This document shows, one piece after another, positions 14,444-21,674 of a DNA stretch of 26,960 nt (its first letter is position 1; every line of letters starts with the position of its first letter). This stretch comes from Sulfurimonas sp. (GTDB lineage: Bacteria; Campylobacterota; Campylobacteria; Campylobacterales; Sulfurimonadaceae). The position numbers and the translations under genes were made by a program. Below the pieces are notes generated by a model. The model saw only the letters and a list, made by a program, of their open reading frames with translations, was not told the origin of the DNA and did not search any database. The DNA is taken from the NCBI RefSeq assembly GCF_023228785.1, contig NZ_JALOAN010000032.1, forward strand, positions 1-26,960. The letters run 5' to 3'.

Positions 14444-15691
14444 TTAGAGTATTATCGTATCCTCTCTATGAGGAGAAGTTGAGATAATGCCTACTTTTGT
14501 TTTTGAGATCTCTTCGATGATTTTAACATACTCTTGAGCTGAAGCTGGTAGATCTTCAAATTTTCTAACTCCTACTGAGTTATCCCAACCCTTAAAAGTC
14601 TTATAGATCGGTGTCACATCTTCTAAATTCGATGGAAGATAGTCTATCTCTACACCAACAAGCTCATAAGCTACACAAACTTTTACCTCATCAAAACCAT
14701 CAAGAACATCAAGCTTCATAAGTGCTAACTCATCACAACCATTTAAACGACTTGCATATCTAGTTGCAACTGCATCAAACCAACCACATCTTCTTGCTCG
14801 CCCAGTTGTAGTTCCAAACTCATGACCTCTCTCGCCTAAGAGTTTACCCTCTTTACCTAGATCTTCACTAGGAAAAGGACCATTACCCACGCGAGTACAA
14901 TAAGCTTTTACTATACCTATAACTTTACCAATATCTTTAGGACTGATCCCAAGACCTGTACAAGCTCCTGCACTTACAGTTGCTGATGAAGTTACATATG
15001 GATATGTTCCATGGTCAATGTCAAGCATAGTTCCTTGAGCACCCTCAAGTAGGATCTTTTTCTTCTCATCAAGAGCCTTCCAAACCATATGCGTAGTATC
15101 AGTAATATATGGTGCTAGTTTTGCTTTATAGCCCTCTAGTTCTGCTAAGAGTTCGCTCTCTTTTGGTGTAGGAATTTCTAAAACATCAAAAATAGCTCTA
15201 TCTTGCTCAAAATAATCTAGTATAGATGCACAAAGCTTTTTAGGATCTAGTAACTCAGCTACTCGAAAACCATTTCTATTTATTTTATCAGAATAGGCTG
15301 GTCCGATACCCTTTCCAGTTGTTCCAATAGCTTTATCGCCTTTTAGTCTCTCTTTTGCTTGATCTATTAGTGCGTGATAAGGAAGATTTAAATGCGCTTT
15401 ATCTGAGATAAAAAGACGACCTTCTAAGCCTTCAAATTGCTCCATCTCTTTTATAATAGACTCAGGAGAGAGCACTACACCATTTCCTACAACATTTATA
15501 GCTTTAGGATTTAGTACGCCAGATGGGATAAGATGAAGTGCGTATTTTACGCCCTCAACCCAGATAGTATGTCCAGCATTATGACCGCCTTGACTTCTAC
15601 AAACCATATCATAACTAGATGCAAGTCTATCTACTATCTTACCTTTTCCTTCGTCTCCCCATTGGATACCTACTATCAAATCAGCTTTCAT
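14444..15691 (-). CDS. purA: Adenylosuccinate synthetase
   Basis: 415 residues, normal length. The N-terminal WGDEGKGK (11-18, catalytic Asp13) and GGHNAGHT (catalytic His41) are intact, with IGTTGKGIGPAYSDK (IMP binding), LEGAQGTMLDIDHGTYPYVTSS and GTTTGRARRCGWFD further on. It makes adenylosuccinate from IMP, aspartate and GTP, the first step to AMP. ATG at 15691 with GAGGG upstream; it overlaps the hisZ stop by 11 bp, so the two are translationally linked. Confidence 0.98.
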   Translation of the reverse strand: MKADLIVGIQWGDEGKGKIVDRLASSYDMVCRSQGGHNAGHTIWVEGVKYALHLIPSGVLNPKAINVVGNGVVLSPESIIKEMEQFEGLEGRLFISDKAHLNLPYHALIDQAKERLKGDKAIGTTGKGIGPAYSDKINRNGFRVAELLDPKKLCASILDYFEQDRAIFDVLEIPTPKESELLAELEGYKAKLAPYITDTTHMVWKALDEKKKILLEGAQGTMLDIDHGTYPYVTSSATVSAGACTGLGISPKDIGKVIGIVKAYCTRVGNGPFPSEDLGKEGKLLGERGHEFGTTTGRARRCGWFDAVATRYASRLNGCDELALMKLDVLDGFDEVKVCVAYELVGVEIDYLPSNLEDVTPIYKTFKGWDNSVGVRKFEDLPASAQEYVKIIEEISKTKVGIISTSPHREDTIIL

Positions 15692-16568
15692 TAAAATTCC
15701 CTCTTTTGTTATTGCTATCGTTTAAAACTATTTTTTCGCAAAGTGCATCTGTATATATTGCAAATCCAACAGAGTTGATCTCTGAACTTGTATATCTTCC
15801 GCCTCTTGCATAGACTTCATTTTTATCTATCATTCTAAAAAAAACTTCATCATAGTAGAGCATCTGTGCATAATACATTGGCGCTAAAACTATATTTTTC
15901 GATGATGCCTCTTGAGCTAAATCCTGCATCTTTTCTAACTCTATCTTTATAGACTTTGGCACAACCATTAAAAGCTCATCTAACTGATGAGTATGCTGAA
16001 GATATACAAGTTTTTTTAGCCACTCGATATCAAGATTTAAAAATTTATCTATATTTGTATGTCTAAAATCATCCAAACTTAACTCGTCAAACATCTCTAC
16101 TAAGAGTTTTGGAATTCTGATATTTGATATCTGAATCAGAGGCTTAACTTCAAGTTTATGTAAAATTTCAGTCGCTATTTTCATAACAGATGAGAGTTTT
16201 TTCTCTCCCATAAACTCAGCACCTATCTGGTTTTGTTCAGTAGTTGGATAAGTAAAAATAGGCTGGATATAGAACCATTTTCTATGCTGAGTATTTCTAC
16301 CAAGTCTTTTCTCGATGATGCGAATCACATCTATAGTAGAGTCCGCTCTTAGAGATATTGGATTGTTTTTTTCATCATTTGCTTTAATGAGTCTCTTCTC
16401 ATCTGCGATGCTTAGATGCTGATGGTAAGAGAAAACTGGCGTTACAATCTCCTCAAATCCATTTGCATCTAAGATAGTACTAGCAACATTCTCAATCTCA
16501 CGCTTTACTCTAGCACCCTTGCCAAAGTAGAGTTTTGATCCGTTTGGGATCTCATGTTCAAGTATCAT
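15681..16568 (-). CDS. hisZ: ATP phosphoribosyltransferase regulatory subunit
   Basis: 295 residues of class II aminoacyl-tRNA-synthetase fold, close to HisRS but shorter: IVTPVFSYHQ near 40-50, a motif-2-like ISLRADSTIDVIR, HRKWFYIQPIF and a C-terminal ARGGRYTSS. No anticodon-binding domain follows and the HisRS catalytic motifs are not complete. HisZ is needed as activator by the short form of HisG for the first step of histidine synthesis. A hisZ-purA pair also occurs in beta- and gammaproteobacteria. It starts 2 bp after the aminotransferase stop. A divergent HisRS paralogue is the alternative. Confidence 0.82.
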   Translation of the reverse strand: MILEHEIPNGSKLYFGKGARVKREIENVASTILDANGFEEIVTPVFSYHQHLSIADEKRLIKANDEKNNPISLRADSTIDVIRIIEKRLGRNTQHRKWFYIQPIFTYPTTEQNQIGAEFMGEKKLSSVMKIATEILHKLEVKPLIQISNIRIPKLLVEMFDELSLDDFRHTNIDKFLNLDIEWLKKLVYLQHTHQLDELLMVVPKSIKIELEKMQDLAQEASSKNIVLAPMYYAQMLYYDEVFFRMIDKNEVYARGGRYTSSEINSVGFAIYTDALCEKIVLNDSNNKRGNFNES

Positions 16569-16570
16569 GA

Positions 16571-17683
16571 TTAAGCTTTAGTGACAAACATTGTCTCATT
16601 AAAGACTCTGTTTGCAGATCCATCGTAGACTCTTCGTCCTAGTTTTGCGAGTGTAAGCTCTACTGCATTTACAACCCAAGCCATTTCATAGTCGGGGATT
16701 AACCCCATCTGATTTATACGAAAGATCTTTCCATTTAGGTGGTCTTGCCCACCTGCTACATTTACTAAAAACTCATTTTTAAGTATCTTTCTAATCTCTG
16801 ATGCATCTGCGTCATCTATAGTTGTCATAGAGATTGCTGGTTTTTTTGGATAGATATGAAGACCGATAGCTTTTAGAGCATTTGTAACTGCAATGGATCT
16901 AAGCTTTGTATCACTATATAGTTTTTCTATTCCGCCATCTCTCTTTATCGTTTCTAAAACTTCTAAAAGCCCTATAGTTAGAGTTGTTGCCGCTGTCCAC
17001 GCTGTAGTGTTTTTTCTTTGGTTTTTTATCTCAGTAGCAAGATTAAAATAGTAACCTTTGCCCTCTCCAATTTTCTCAATTGCCCCATTACTTAGTCCAA
17101 GTATTGCTAACCCTGGTGGTAACATCAAAGCTTTTTGGCTTCCTGCAATTAGACAATCAATATTAGTAACATCTATAGCTTCAACACCAACAGCCGTGAT
17201 ACCATCAGCTATTATCATAATGTTTGGATTTATCTCTTTAGCCGCCTTTGCTAGCTCCTCTACAGGATGACGAAGTCCACCTGCTGATTCACTTATCTGA
17301 ACTGCTATTGCATCTATCTCTGGGTTTGCTTTTAATGCTTGGACTACATCTTGGGCACTAACGGGTGTATCCCACTCATTTTTTATCTCAATGTTTTTTA
17401 ATCCATGAGCCTTTGCGATTTTCCCAAATCTCTCTCCAAACTTTCCAGAGTTTACACTCAAAAGTTTAGAGTGACAAAGATTTATAACTGCCGCTTCCAT
17501 AGCACCAGTTCCACTAGATGAGAGCATAACAACTTCATCACTCTTAAAAAGCTCAAAAAGATGTTTGCGTGTTGTCTCAAAGATAGCTTCAAATTCTGGT
17601 GTGCGGTGATGCATAGTCTCATCGCTCATGGCATTACGAACATTTTGAGGAACTGGAGTTGGTCCAGGAGTAAAAAGTAACAT
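16571..17683 (-). CDS. Class V aminotransferase (serine-pyruvate / alanine-glyoxylate type)
   Basis: 370 residues. The N-terminal FTPGPTPVPQNVRNAM and MHHRTPEF (24-31) are typical of the AGT/SPT branch; SSSGTGAMEAA (55-65) binds the PLP phosphate, Asp160 (IIADGITAVG) the pyridine nitrogen, and Lys184 (AGSQKALMLPPGLA) forms the Schiff base. Databases often call such proteins 'soluble hydrogenase 42 kDa subunit', a misleading name. It probably interconverts alanine or serine with glyoxylate, pyruvate or hydroxypyruvate; the exact substrate pair cannot be read. First gene of the string running to carA. ATG at 17683, AGGAC 8 bases upstream, and a TATAAT at 17725-17730. Confidence 0.88.
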   Translation of the reverse strand: MLLFTPGPTPVPQNVRNAMSDETMHHRTPEFEAIFETTRKHLFELFKSDEVVMLSSSGTGAMEAAVINLCHSKLLSVNSGKFGERFGKIAKAHGLKNIEIKNEWDTPVSAQDVVQALKANPEIDAIAVQISESAGGLRHPVEELAKAAKEINPNIMIIADGITAVGVEAIDVTNIDCLIAGSQKALMLPPGLAILGLSNGAIEKIGEGKGYYFNLATEIKNQRKNTTAWTAATTLTIGLLEVLETIKRDGGIEKLYSDTKLRSIAVTNALKAIGLHIYPKKPAISMTTIDDADASEIRKILKNEFLVNVAGGQDHLNGKIFRINQMGLIPDYEMAWVVNAVELTLAKLGRRVYDGSANRVFNETMFVTKA

Positions 17684-17724
17684 TTAAAAAGTCCTACAAG
17701 ATTAGTTTGATTTTAAAACCTCGT

Positions 17725-17730
17725 ATTATA
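17725..17730 (-). promoter_or_regulatory. Probable -10 box for the aminotransferase-hisZ-purA string
   Basis: Perfect TATAAT on the minus strand about 40 bp upstream of the aminotransferase ATG, with no recognisable -35, as is common in Campylobacterota promoters. The 175-bp gap is shared with divergent uppP. Confidence 0.5.
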
Positions 17731-17858
17731 TCCAAATAAGCTAAATTTTTGATTATTTGAGCTTTTAAAAGTTCCTAATATCTAAGTTTTTTATAGTTTT
17801 AATATGCTACTATTGCGATATTAAAATATGATGATTTTTCACATTAAAGGCAGTTGTA

Positions 17859-18626
17859 GTGACGATTTTTGATTCGATAATTTTAGGAATAATAGAAGGA
17901 TTTACAGAGTTTTTGCCCATCTCTTCTACTGGACATCTCATAGTTGCAAGTCAGTTTTTAGGCATAGATCAAAGTGAAGCTACCAAAGCCTATCAAGTTA
18001 TTATTCAATTTGCTGCAATTTTAGCAGTAGTATTTAACTACAAAGAGAAGTTTACTCTTGAAAAGATCGACTTATGGACAAAGATTATTTTAGCTTTTCT
18101 CCCTATTGGCACTGTTGGTTTTATCTTCTCATCAGAGATCAAAGCTCTCTTTAGTGTTGAAGTGGTTGCTGTTATGTTTATAGTTGGCGGTGTTATTTTT
18201 TTAGTAGTTGAGAAGTTTTTTATACCAAAAGAAAAAATGCTTATAGATGATGTAGAAGAAGTCACTCTAAAGCAATCTATGTTTATAGGTTTTGCTCAGA
18301 TCTTTGCTTTGATCCCTGGCACAAGTAGGGCTGGAGCTACTATCATTGGAGCTTTAGTTGTTGGACTTAGTAGAAAAGCTAGTGCAGAGTTTAGCTTTTT
18401 ACTTGCATTTCCTGTTATGTGCGCTGTAACTGCTTATGATCTGGTAAAACATTATCATGAATTTACTAATGAAAATCTCACTATTTTAGCGGTTGGTTTT
18501 GTGGTTTCTTTTGTTGTGGCATACCTTACAATAAAGCTTTTTTTAGTCTTTTTAGAGAAGTTTACCTTTGTCTCTTTTGGTATATATAGAATAATCTTTG
18601 GCGTTTTACTCTTAATCTTACTTTAA
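17859..18626 (+). CDS. uppP: Undecaprenyl-diphosphatase
   Basis: 255 residues, about seven to eight membrane helices. Hallmarks of the BacA/UppP family are intact: the (E/Q)xxxE motif (Glu13, Glu17) followed by FLPISSTGHL (18-27, His26), and PGTSRAG (153-159, Arg157). It recycles undecaprenyl diphosphate to the monophosphate carrier for cell-wall and surface-glycan synthesis. The start is GTG at 17859 with AAAGG about 8 bases upstream. It is monocistronic or followed only by the small ORF at 18703, and divergent from the aminotransferase. Confidence 0.96.
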   Translation: MTIFDSIILGIIEGFTEFLPISSTGHLIVASQFLGIDQSEATKAYQVIIQFAAILAVVFNYKEKFTLEKIDLWTKIILAFLPIGTVGFIFSSEIKALFSVEVVAVMFIVGGVIFLVVEKFFIPKEKMLIDDVEEVTLKQSMFIGFAQIFALIPGTSRAGATIIGALVVGLSRKASAEFSFLLAFPVMCAVTAYDLVKHYHEFTNENLTILAVGFVVSFVVAYLTIKLFLVFLEKFTFVSFGIYRIIFGVLLLILL

Positions 18627-18702
18627 ATCTCTCTCCTACTCTTCAATATAAAAAAGAGGAATAGTACTTGCTTTGTCGCTATTGACACTATAGGAGGTTA
18701 TT

Positions 18703-18795
18703 ATGCAAGCTATAAACGAATATAACAATCGTTTACATAGTTTTGTAGAGAGACTAGAGAGATCTTTTTATAAACTAAGTCAAAGGTTTTTATAA
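18703..18795 (+). CDS. 30-residue small ORF with a perfect Shine-Dalgarno
   Basis: ATG at 18703, TAA at 18795, preceded by AGGAGG at 5-base spacing, the strongest ribosome binding site in this region. The product (starts MQAINEYNNRLHSFVERLER, ends SFYKLSQRFL) would be a charged, probably amphipathic helix with no membrane segment. I do not recognise it. It lies 76 bp after uppP and ends before a nested inverted repeat (18805-18852) that could be a terminator. It may be a real small protein or a leader peptide; nothing regulated by a leader lies downstream on this strand except the MFS gene 740 bp away. Confidence 0.55.
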   Translation: MQAINEYNNRLHSFVERLERSFYKLSQRFL

Positions 18796-18804
18796 CACTA
18801 GTGC

Positions 18805-18852
18805 AGTTCTTTAGTTAAAAAGATACCATGGATGTAGTATCTATTTAGAACT
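18805..18852 (+). terminator. Nested inverted repeat after the 30-codon ORF
   Basis: AGTTCT (18805-18810) pairs with AGAACT (18847-18852), and inside it AGATAC (18821-18826) with GTATCT (18837-18842). Only TTT-AAT follows, so it is a weak intrinsic terminator at best. On the minus strand it lies just after the rdgB stop (18872) and could serve both sides. Confidence 0.35.
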
Positions 18853-18871
18853 TTAATATCCAAGGATGGAT

Positions 18872-19459
18872 TTATAAACTCTTTAGGATCCTTTTTGCAA
18901 GACTTAAGGCTTTTGAACGATGTGAGAGTCTCTTTTTAAGTTCATCATCTAGCTCACCCAAAGTTTTGTCATACCCTAATGGAATAAACATAGGATCATA
19001 ACCAAAACCGCCATCTCCTCTAGCTTCAGCTATAGCATCTCCATACATCCAACCATGAACACTATACTCACCTTTTTTTGTAACAATGGCAATTGCCGCT
19101 GTGTAGTGAGCGGGCGAAGATTTTATTCCTTTAACTTTTAGATCTTCTATAAGTTTATAAAGGTTCTCTTTATCATCTGCACCAACTCCAGCGTGTCTTG
19201 CACTATAGATCCCAGGTTTACCATCAAGCAGATCTATACTAATACCACTATCATCAGCTATTACTACTGCCTTTTCATCTCCTAGAGCTTTATAAACTGC
19301 TCTAGCTTTTATAAGTGCATTTTCTTTAAAACTATCCCCATTCTCTATTATCTCAAACTCTTCTATAAGCTCACTATATGCCATAACATCATATTCCTCA
19401 CAGAGTGCTTTTATCTCTCTTACTTTACCTTTATTAGATGTAGCTAAAACTAATTTCAA
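18872..19459 (-). CDS. rdgB: XTP/dITP diphosphatase (non-canonical purine NTP pyrophosphatase)
   Basis: 195 residues, typical for the RdgB/HAM1 family. LATSNKGKVREI (5-16) holds the substrate loop, ADDSGISIDLLDGKPGIYSARHAG the catalytic Asp and the Mg-binding region, GDGGFGYDPMF and SHRSKAL the base-recognition motifs. It removes ITP, dITP and XTP from the nucleotide pool. I chose a TTG start at 19459 (residue sequence MKLVLATSNKGK) with AAGGGAAG just upstream; the frame continues to an ATG at 19525, but those 22 residues are not family-like and reach into the MFS promoter region. Confidence 0.94.
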   Translation of the reverse strand: MKLVLATSNKGKVREIKALCEEYDVMAYSELIEEFEIIENGDSFKENALIKARAVYKALGDEKAVVIADDSGISIDLLDGKPGIYSARHAGVGADDKENLYKLIEDLKVKGIKSSPAHYTAAIAIVTKKGEYSVHGWMYGDAIAEARGDGGFGYDPMFIPLGYDKTLGELDDELKKRLSHRSKALSLAKRILKSL

Positions 19460-19510
19460 ATTTCTTCCCTTATACTCTATGTAATAATCTTTTCTATATA
19501 ATTGAGAAAT

Positions 19511-19516
19511 TATACT
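19511..19516 (+). promoter_or_regulatory. Probable -10 box for the MFS transporter
   Basis: TATACT 17 bp before the ATG at 19534, with no clear -35. The gap is divergent from rdgB. If used, the leader would be only about 10 nt. Confidence 0.35.
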
Positions 19517-19533
19517 AAAATACAAGGCACTTC

Positions 19534-20850
19534 ATGTTTAAAAAAGTTTTCCCCCTCTCCGCAATTTTATCTCTTAGATTTTTAGGTCTCTTTTTAGTTT
19601 TACCTGTTATCTCTGTTTATGCTTTAGGATTAGAGGGTTCTACTCCTTTTCTTGTTGGTATAGTAGTTGGTGGTTATGCACTTACGCAGGCACTTCTTCA
19701 AGTGCCTTTTGGGACGATGAGTGATAAGATAGGAAGAAAACCGACACTTCTTGTAGGTCTTATCATCTTTCTTATCGGCTCACTTGTTGCTGCATTTGCT
19801 ACTGATATCTACACTCTGATGTTAGGTCGTTTTTTACAAGGTGCTGGAGCTATAGGCTCAGTCATTACTGCCATGATCTCAGATCTTGTAGAAGAAGAGG
19901 TTCGTGGAAAAGCGATGGCTATTATGGGAGGAACTATCGCACTTAGTTTTGCTATAGCTATGGGACTTGGACCTGTAGTTGGCGCTGCTTATGGCGTAGA
20001 TGCTCTTTTTATTATAACTGCCGTCTTAGCTATTTTAGCCATGGTTGTTCTCTTTACAAAGGTTCCAACCCCGCCACGCATCAAGCACACCTATCATAAA
20101 AGTGCAAGGACTTCTGATATATTAAAAGATCCAAATCTTTTAAATATGATAATCATAAACGCTATGCAAAAAGGTCTTATGACTGTTGCTTTTGTGCTTA
20201 TCCCCATCATCCTAACAAGTGATGCGTTTGCTTGGGAGAAGAGTGATTTGTACATGGCTTACTTGCCAGCTATGGTTTTTGGACTCATCGCGATGGGACC
20301 AGCTGCGGTTTTTGGAGAAAAATACAACAAACCACGAGAGATATTTTTAGCATCCATCGTACTTTTCATAGGTGCATTTTTAATAATGGGACTTACATCA
20401 TCAAGTGTAGTTTTCGTAGTTGGTGTTGTTATGTTTTTTGTAGCTTTTAACATGATGGAACCACTTGTTCAGTCAATGATTAGCAAATTTGCTAAGGTGC
20501 ATCAAAGAGGAGCAGCACTTGGTATTGGTAACTCTGTGGCTTACTTTGCAACCTTTGTAGGTGGAACTTTAGCTGGACTAATGTTAGACATTAGCGATAG
20601 AGGAACTATTGGGATCTCAGTTGCTGTACTGGCATCTGTTTGGTTAGTATGGACTATTAGACTTAAAAACCCTACAAAACACTCACATCTTTTTATATCT
20701 AAAGAGCTTGTAGATACAAACAAACTAAGCGCGCTTGAGAGTGAAAATATAGCTGAGTGGTACATAAATGAGACTGAAGGTAAAATAGTTATTAAGTATG
20801 TTAGTGATGCTATAGATGAAGATGCACTAAGAGTTAAGATTTCTTTATAG
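19534..20850 (+). CDS. YajR-like MFS transporter
   Basis: 438 residues, about 12 membrane helices. MFS motif A appears as FGTMSDKIGRKPTLL (about 59-73); LGRFLQGAGAIGSV (near 97-110) is the motif B region. After helix 12, about 45 residues (from SALESENIAEWYINETEG to DALRVKISL) form a small beta-alpha domain like the C-terminal YAM domain of E. coli YajR. The closest recognised relatives are drug-efflux-type MFS proteins, and the substrate is unknown. ATG at 19534, AAGG 6 bases upstream. Confidence 0.88.
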   Translation: MFKKVFPLSAILSLRFLGLFLVLPVISVYALGLEGSTPFLVGIVVGGYALTQALLQVPFGTMSDKIGRKPTLLVGLIIFLIGSLVAAFATDIYTLMLGRFLQGAGAIGSVITAMISDLVEEEVRGKAMAIMGGTIALSFAIAMGLGPVVGAAYGVDALFIITAVLAILAMVVLFTKVPTPPRIKHTYHKSARTSDILKDPNLLNMIIINAMQKGLMTVAFVLIPIILTSDAFAWEKSDLYMAYLPAMVFGLIAMGPAAVFGEKYNKPREIFLASIVLFIGAFLIMGLTSSSVVFVVGVVMFFVAFNMMEPLVQSMISKFAKVHQRGAALGIGNSVAYFATFVGGTLAGLMLDISDRGTIGISVAVLASVWLVWTIRLKNPTKHSHLFISKELVDTNKLSALESENIAEWYINETEGKIVIKYVSDAIDEDALRVKISL

Positions 20851-20903
20851 ATCTTTCTCTTAATACACTCTTAAGATCATAACACTTTTTTCACATTTTA
20901 TTC

Positions 20904-20922
20904 TTGTAAATTTTTTTTACAA
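20904..20922 (+). promoter_or_regulatory. Hairpin overlapping the Shine-Dalgarno of the 58-codon ORF
   Basis: TTGTAAA-TTTTT-TTTACAA, a 7-bp perfect inverted repeat whose right arm runs into the AAAGGA site (20921-20926) of the downstream ORF. It could lower translation when folded, or be a DNA-level operator. It is AT-rich, so the RNA fold would be weak. Confidence 0.3.
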
Positions 20923-20932
20923 AGGATAACTT

Positions 20933-21109
20933 ATGAATGACTTATTTATACAAAATCTACTAAGTTATGAAGATATTAACACTCCTAAAGAGCGTAAAAT
21001 TGAGATTGGCTTCTTAGATGAATATGGTGAAGGAAAAACGGCTGAAGATAAGATAGTTCAGTCTCTTATCTTTACTTGCGAAGAGGGAATGGACTACTCA
21101 AACCTTTAA
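20933..21109 (+). CDS. 58-residue conserved-looking hypothetical protein
   Basis: ATG at 20933 with AAAGGA 6 bases upstream, TAA at 21109. The product is acidic and soluble, starting MNDLFIQNLLSYEDINTPKE, with a central KIEIGFLDEYGEGKTAEDKI and a lone Cys near the end (LIFTCEEG). It has no signal peptide or membrane segment. I do not recognise a family. Codon use resembles the neighbours and the reading frame is clean, so I think it is a real gene. It is 82 bp downstream of the MFS gene, with a palindromic TCTTAAGA and T-rich stretch between, so it probably has its own promoter. Convergent with infC. Confidence 0.75.
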   Translation: MNDLFIQNLLSYEDINTPKERKIEIGFLDEYGEGKTAEDKIVQSLIFTCEEGMDYSNL

Positions 21110-21155
21110 AATATAAAGGCCTGAGAAAGAAAATTTGCTGCGCAACCGCTATTCG

Positions 21156-21674
21156 CTATTTTTGAGGTATTACATACATATTGAAGTAACGACCTTCAAA
21201 TTTTGGTGGCTTTTCCATTACACCAATATCTTCTATCATCGGCCAAACACGAAGTAGTACTTCACGACCTGCTTCTGGATGAGCCATTTCACGACCTCTT
21301 AAAAAGACGCGAAACTTTACATGATAACCTTTTTCTAGAAACTCTCTTGCATGTTTAACTTTGTAAGCAACATCATTTTCAGCAATTTTAACAGATAGCT
21401 TAATCTCTTTTACAACGATTTTTACCTGATTTTTTCTCTGCTCTTTGACTTTTTTCTCTTCTTGGTATTTGTATTTACCGTAATCCATGATTTTAGCAAC
21501 TGGTGGTTTTGCAGTTGGAGCGATAAGGACTAAATCCATACCTAGCTCATTTGCTTTACTCATAGCTTCATCAGTAGAAATAATCCCTAATGACTCCCCT
21601 CCATCTATATTACATCTCAATTCTGCTACACGGATATCGTCATTCATTATGACGCGGTCTGTTTTTTTACTCAA
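21156..21674 (-). CDS. infC: Translation initiation factor IF-3
   Basis: 172 residues with both IF-3 domains: the N-terminal part (NDDIRVAELR ... LGIISTDEAMSKANELGMDLVLIAPTAKPPVAKIMDYGKYKY), a Lys-rich linker (about 72-86) and the C-terminal part (VKEIKLSVKIAENDVAYKVKHA, FRVFLRGREMAHPEAG). The start must be TTG at 21674: the in-frame codons back to the nearest upstream stop include no ATG or GTG, GAGG lies 7 bases upstream, and an internal ATG at codon 10 has no ribosome binding site. The TTG overlaps the thrS stop. A non-AUG start fits the known autoregulation of infC through start-codon proofreading. rpmI and rplT do not follow. Confidence 0.97.
   Translation of the reverse strand: MSKKTDRVIMNDDIRVAELRCNIDGGESLGIISTDEAMSKANELGMDLVLIAPTAKPPVAKIMDYGKYKYQEEKKVKEQRKNQVKIVVKEIKLSVKIAENDVAYKVKHAREFLEKGYHVKFRVFLRGREMAHPEAGREVLLRVWPMIEDIGVMEKPPKFEGRYFNMYVIPQK

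Noticed and set aside
19460..19525. Upstream extension of rdgB
   Set aside because: The RdgB fold begins at the MKLVLATSN segment with a good ribosome binding site; the extension reaches the divergent promoter.
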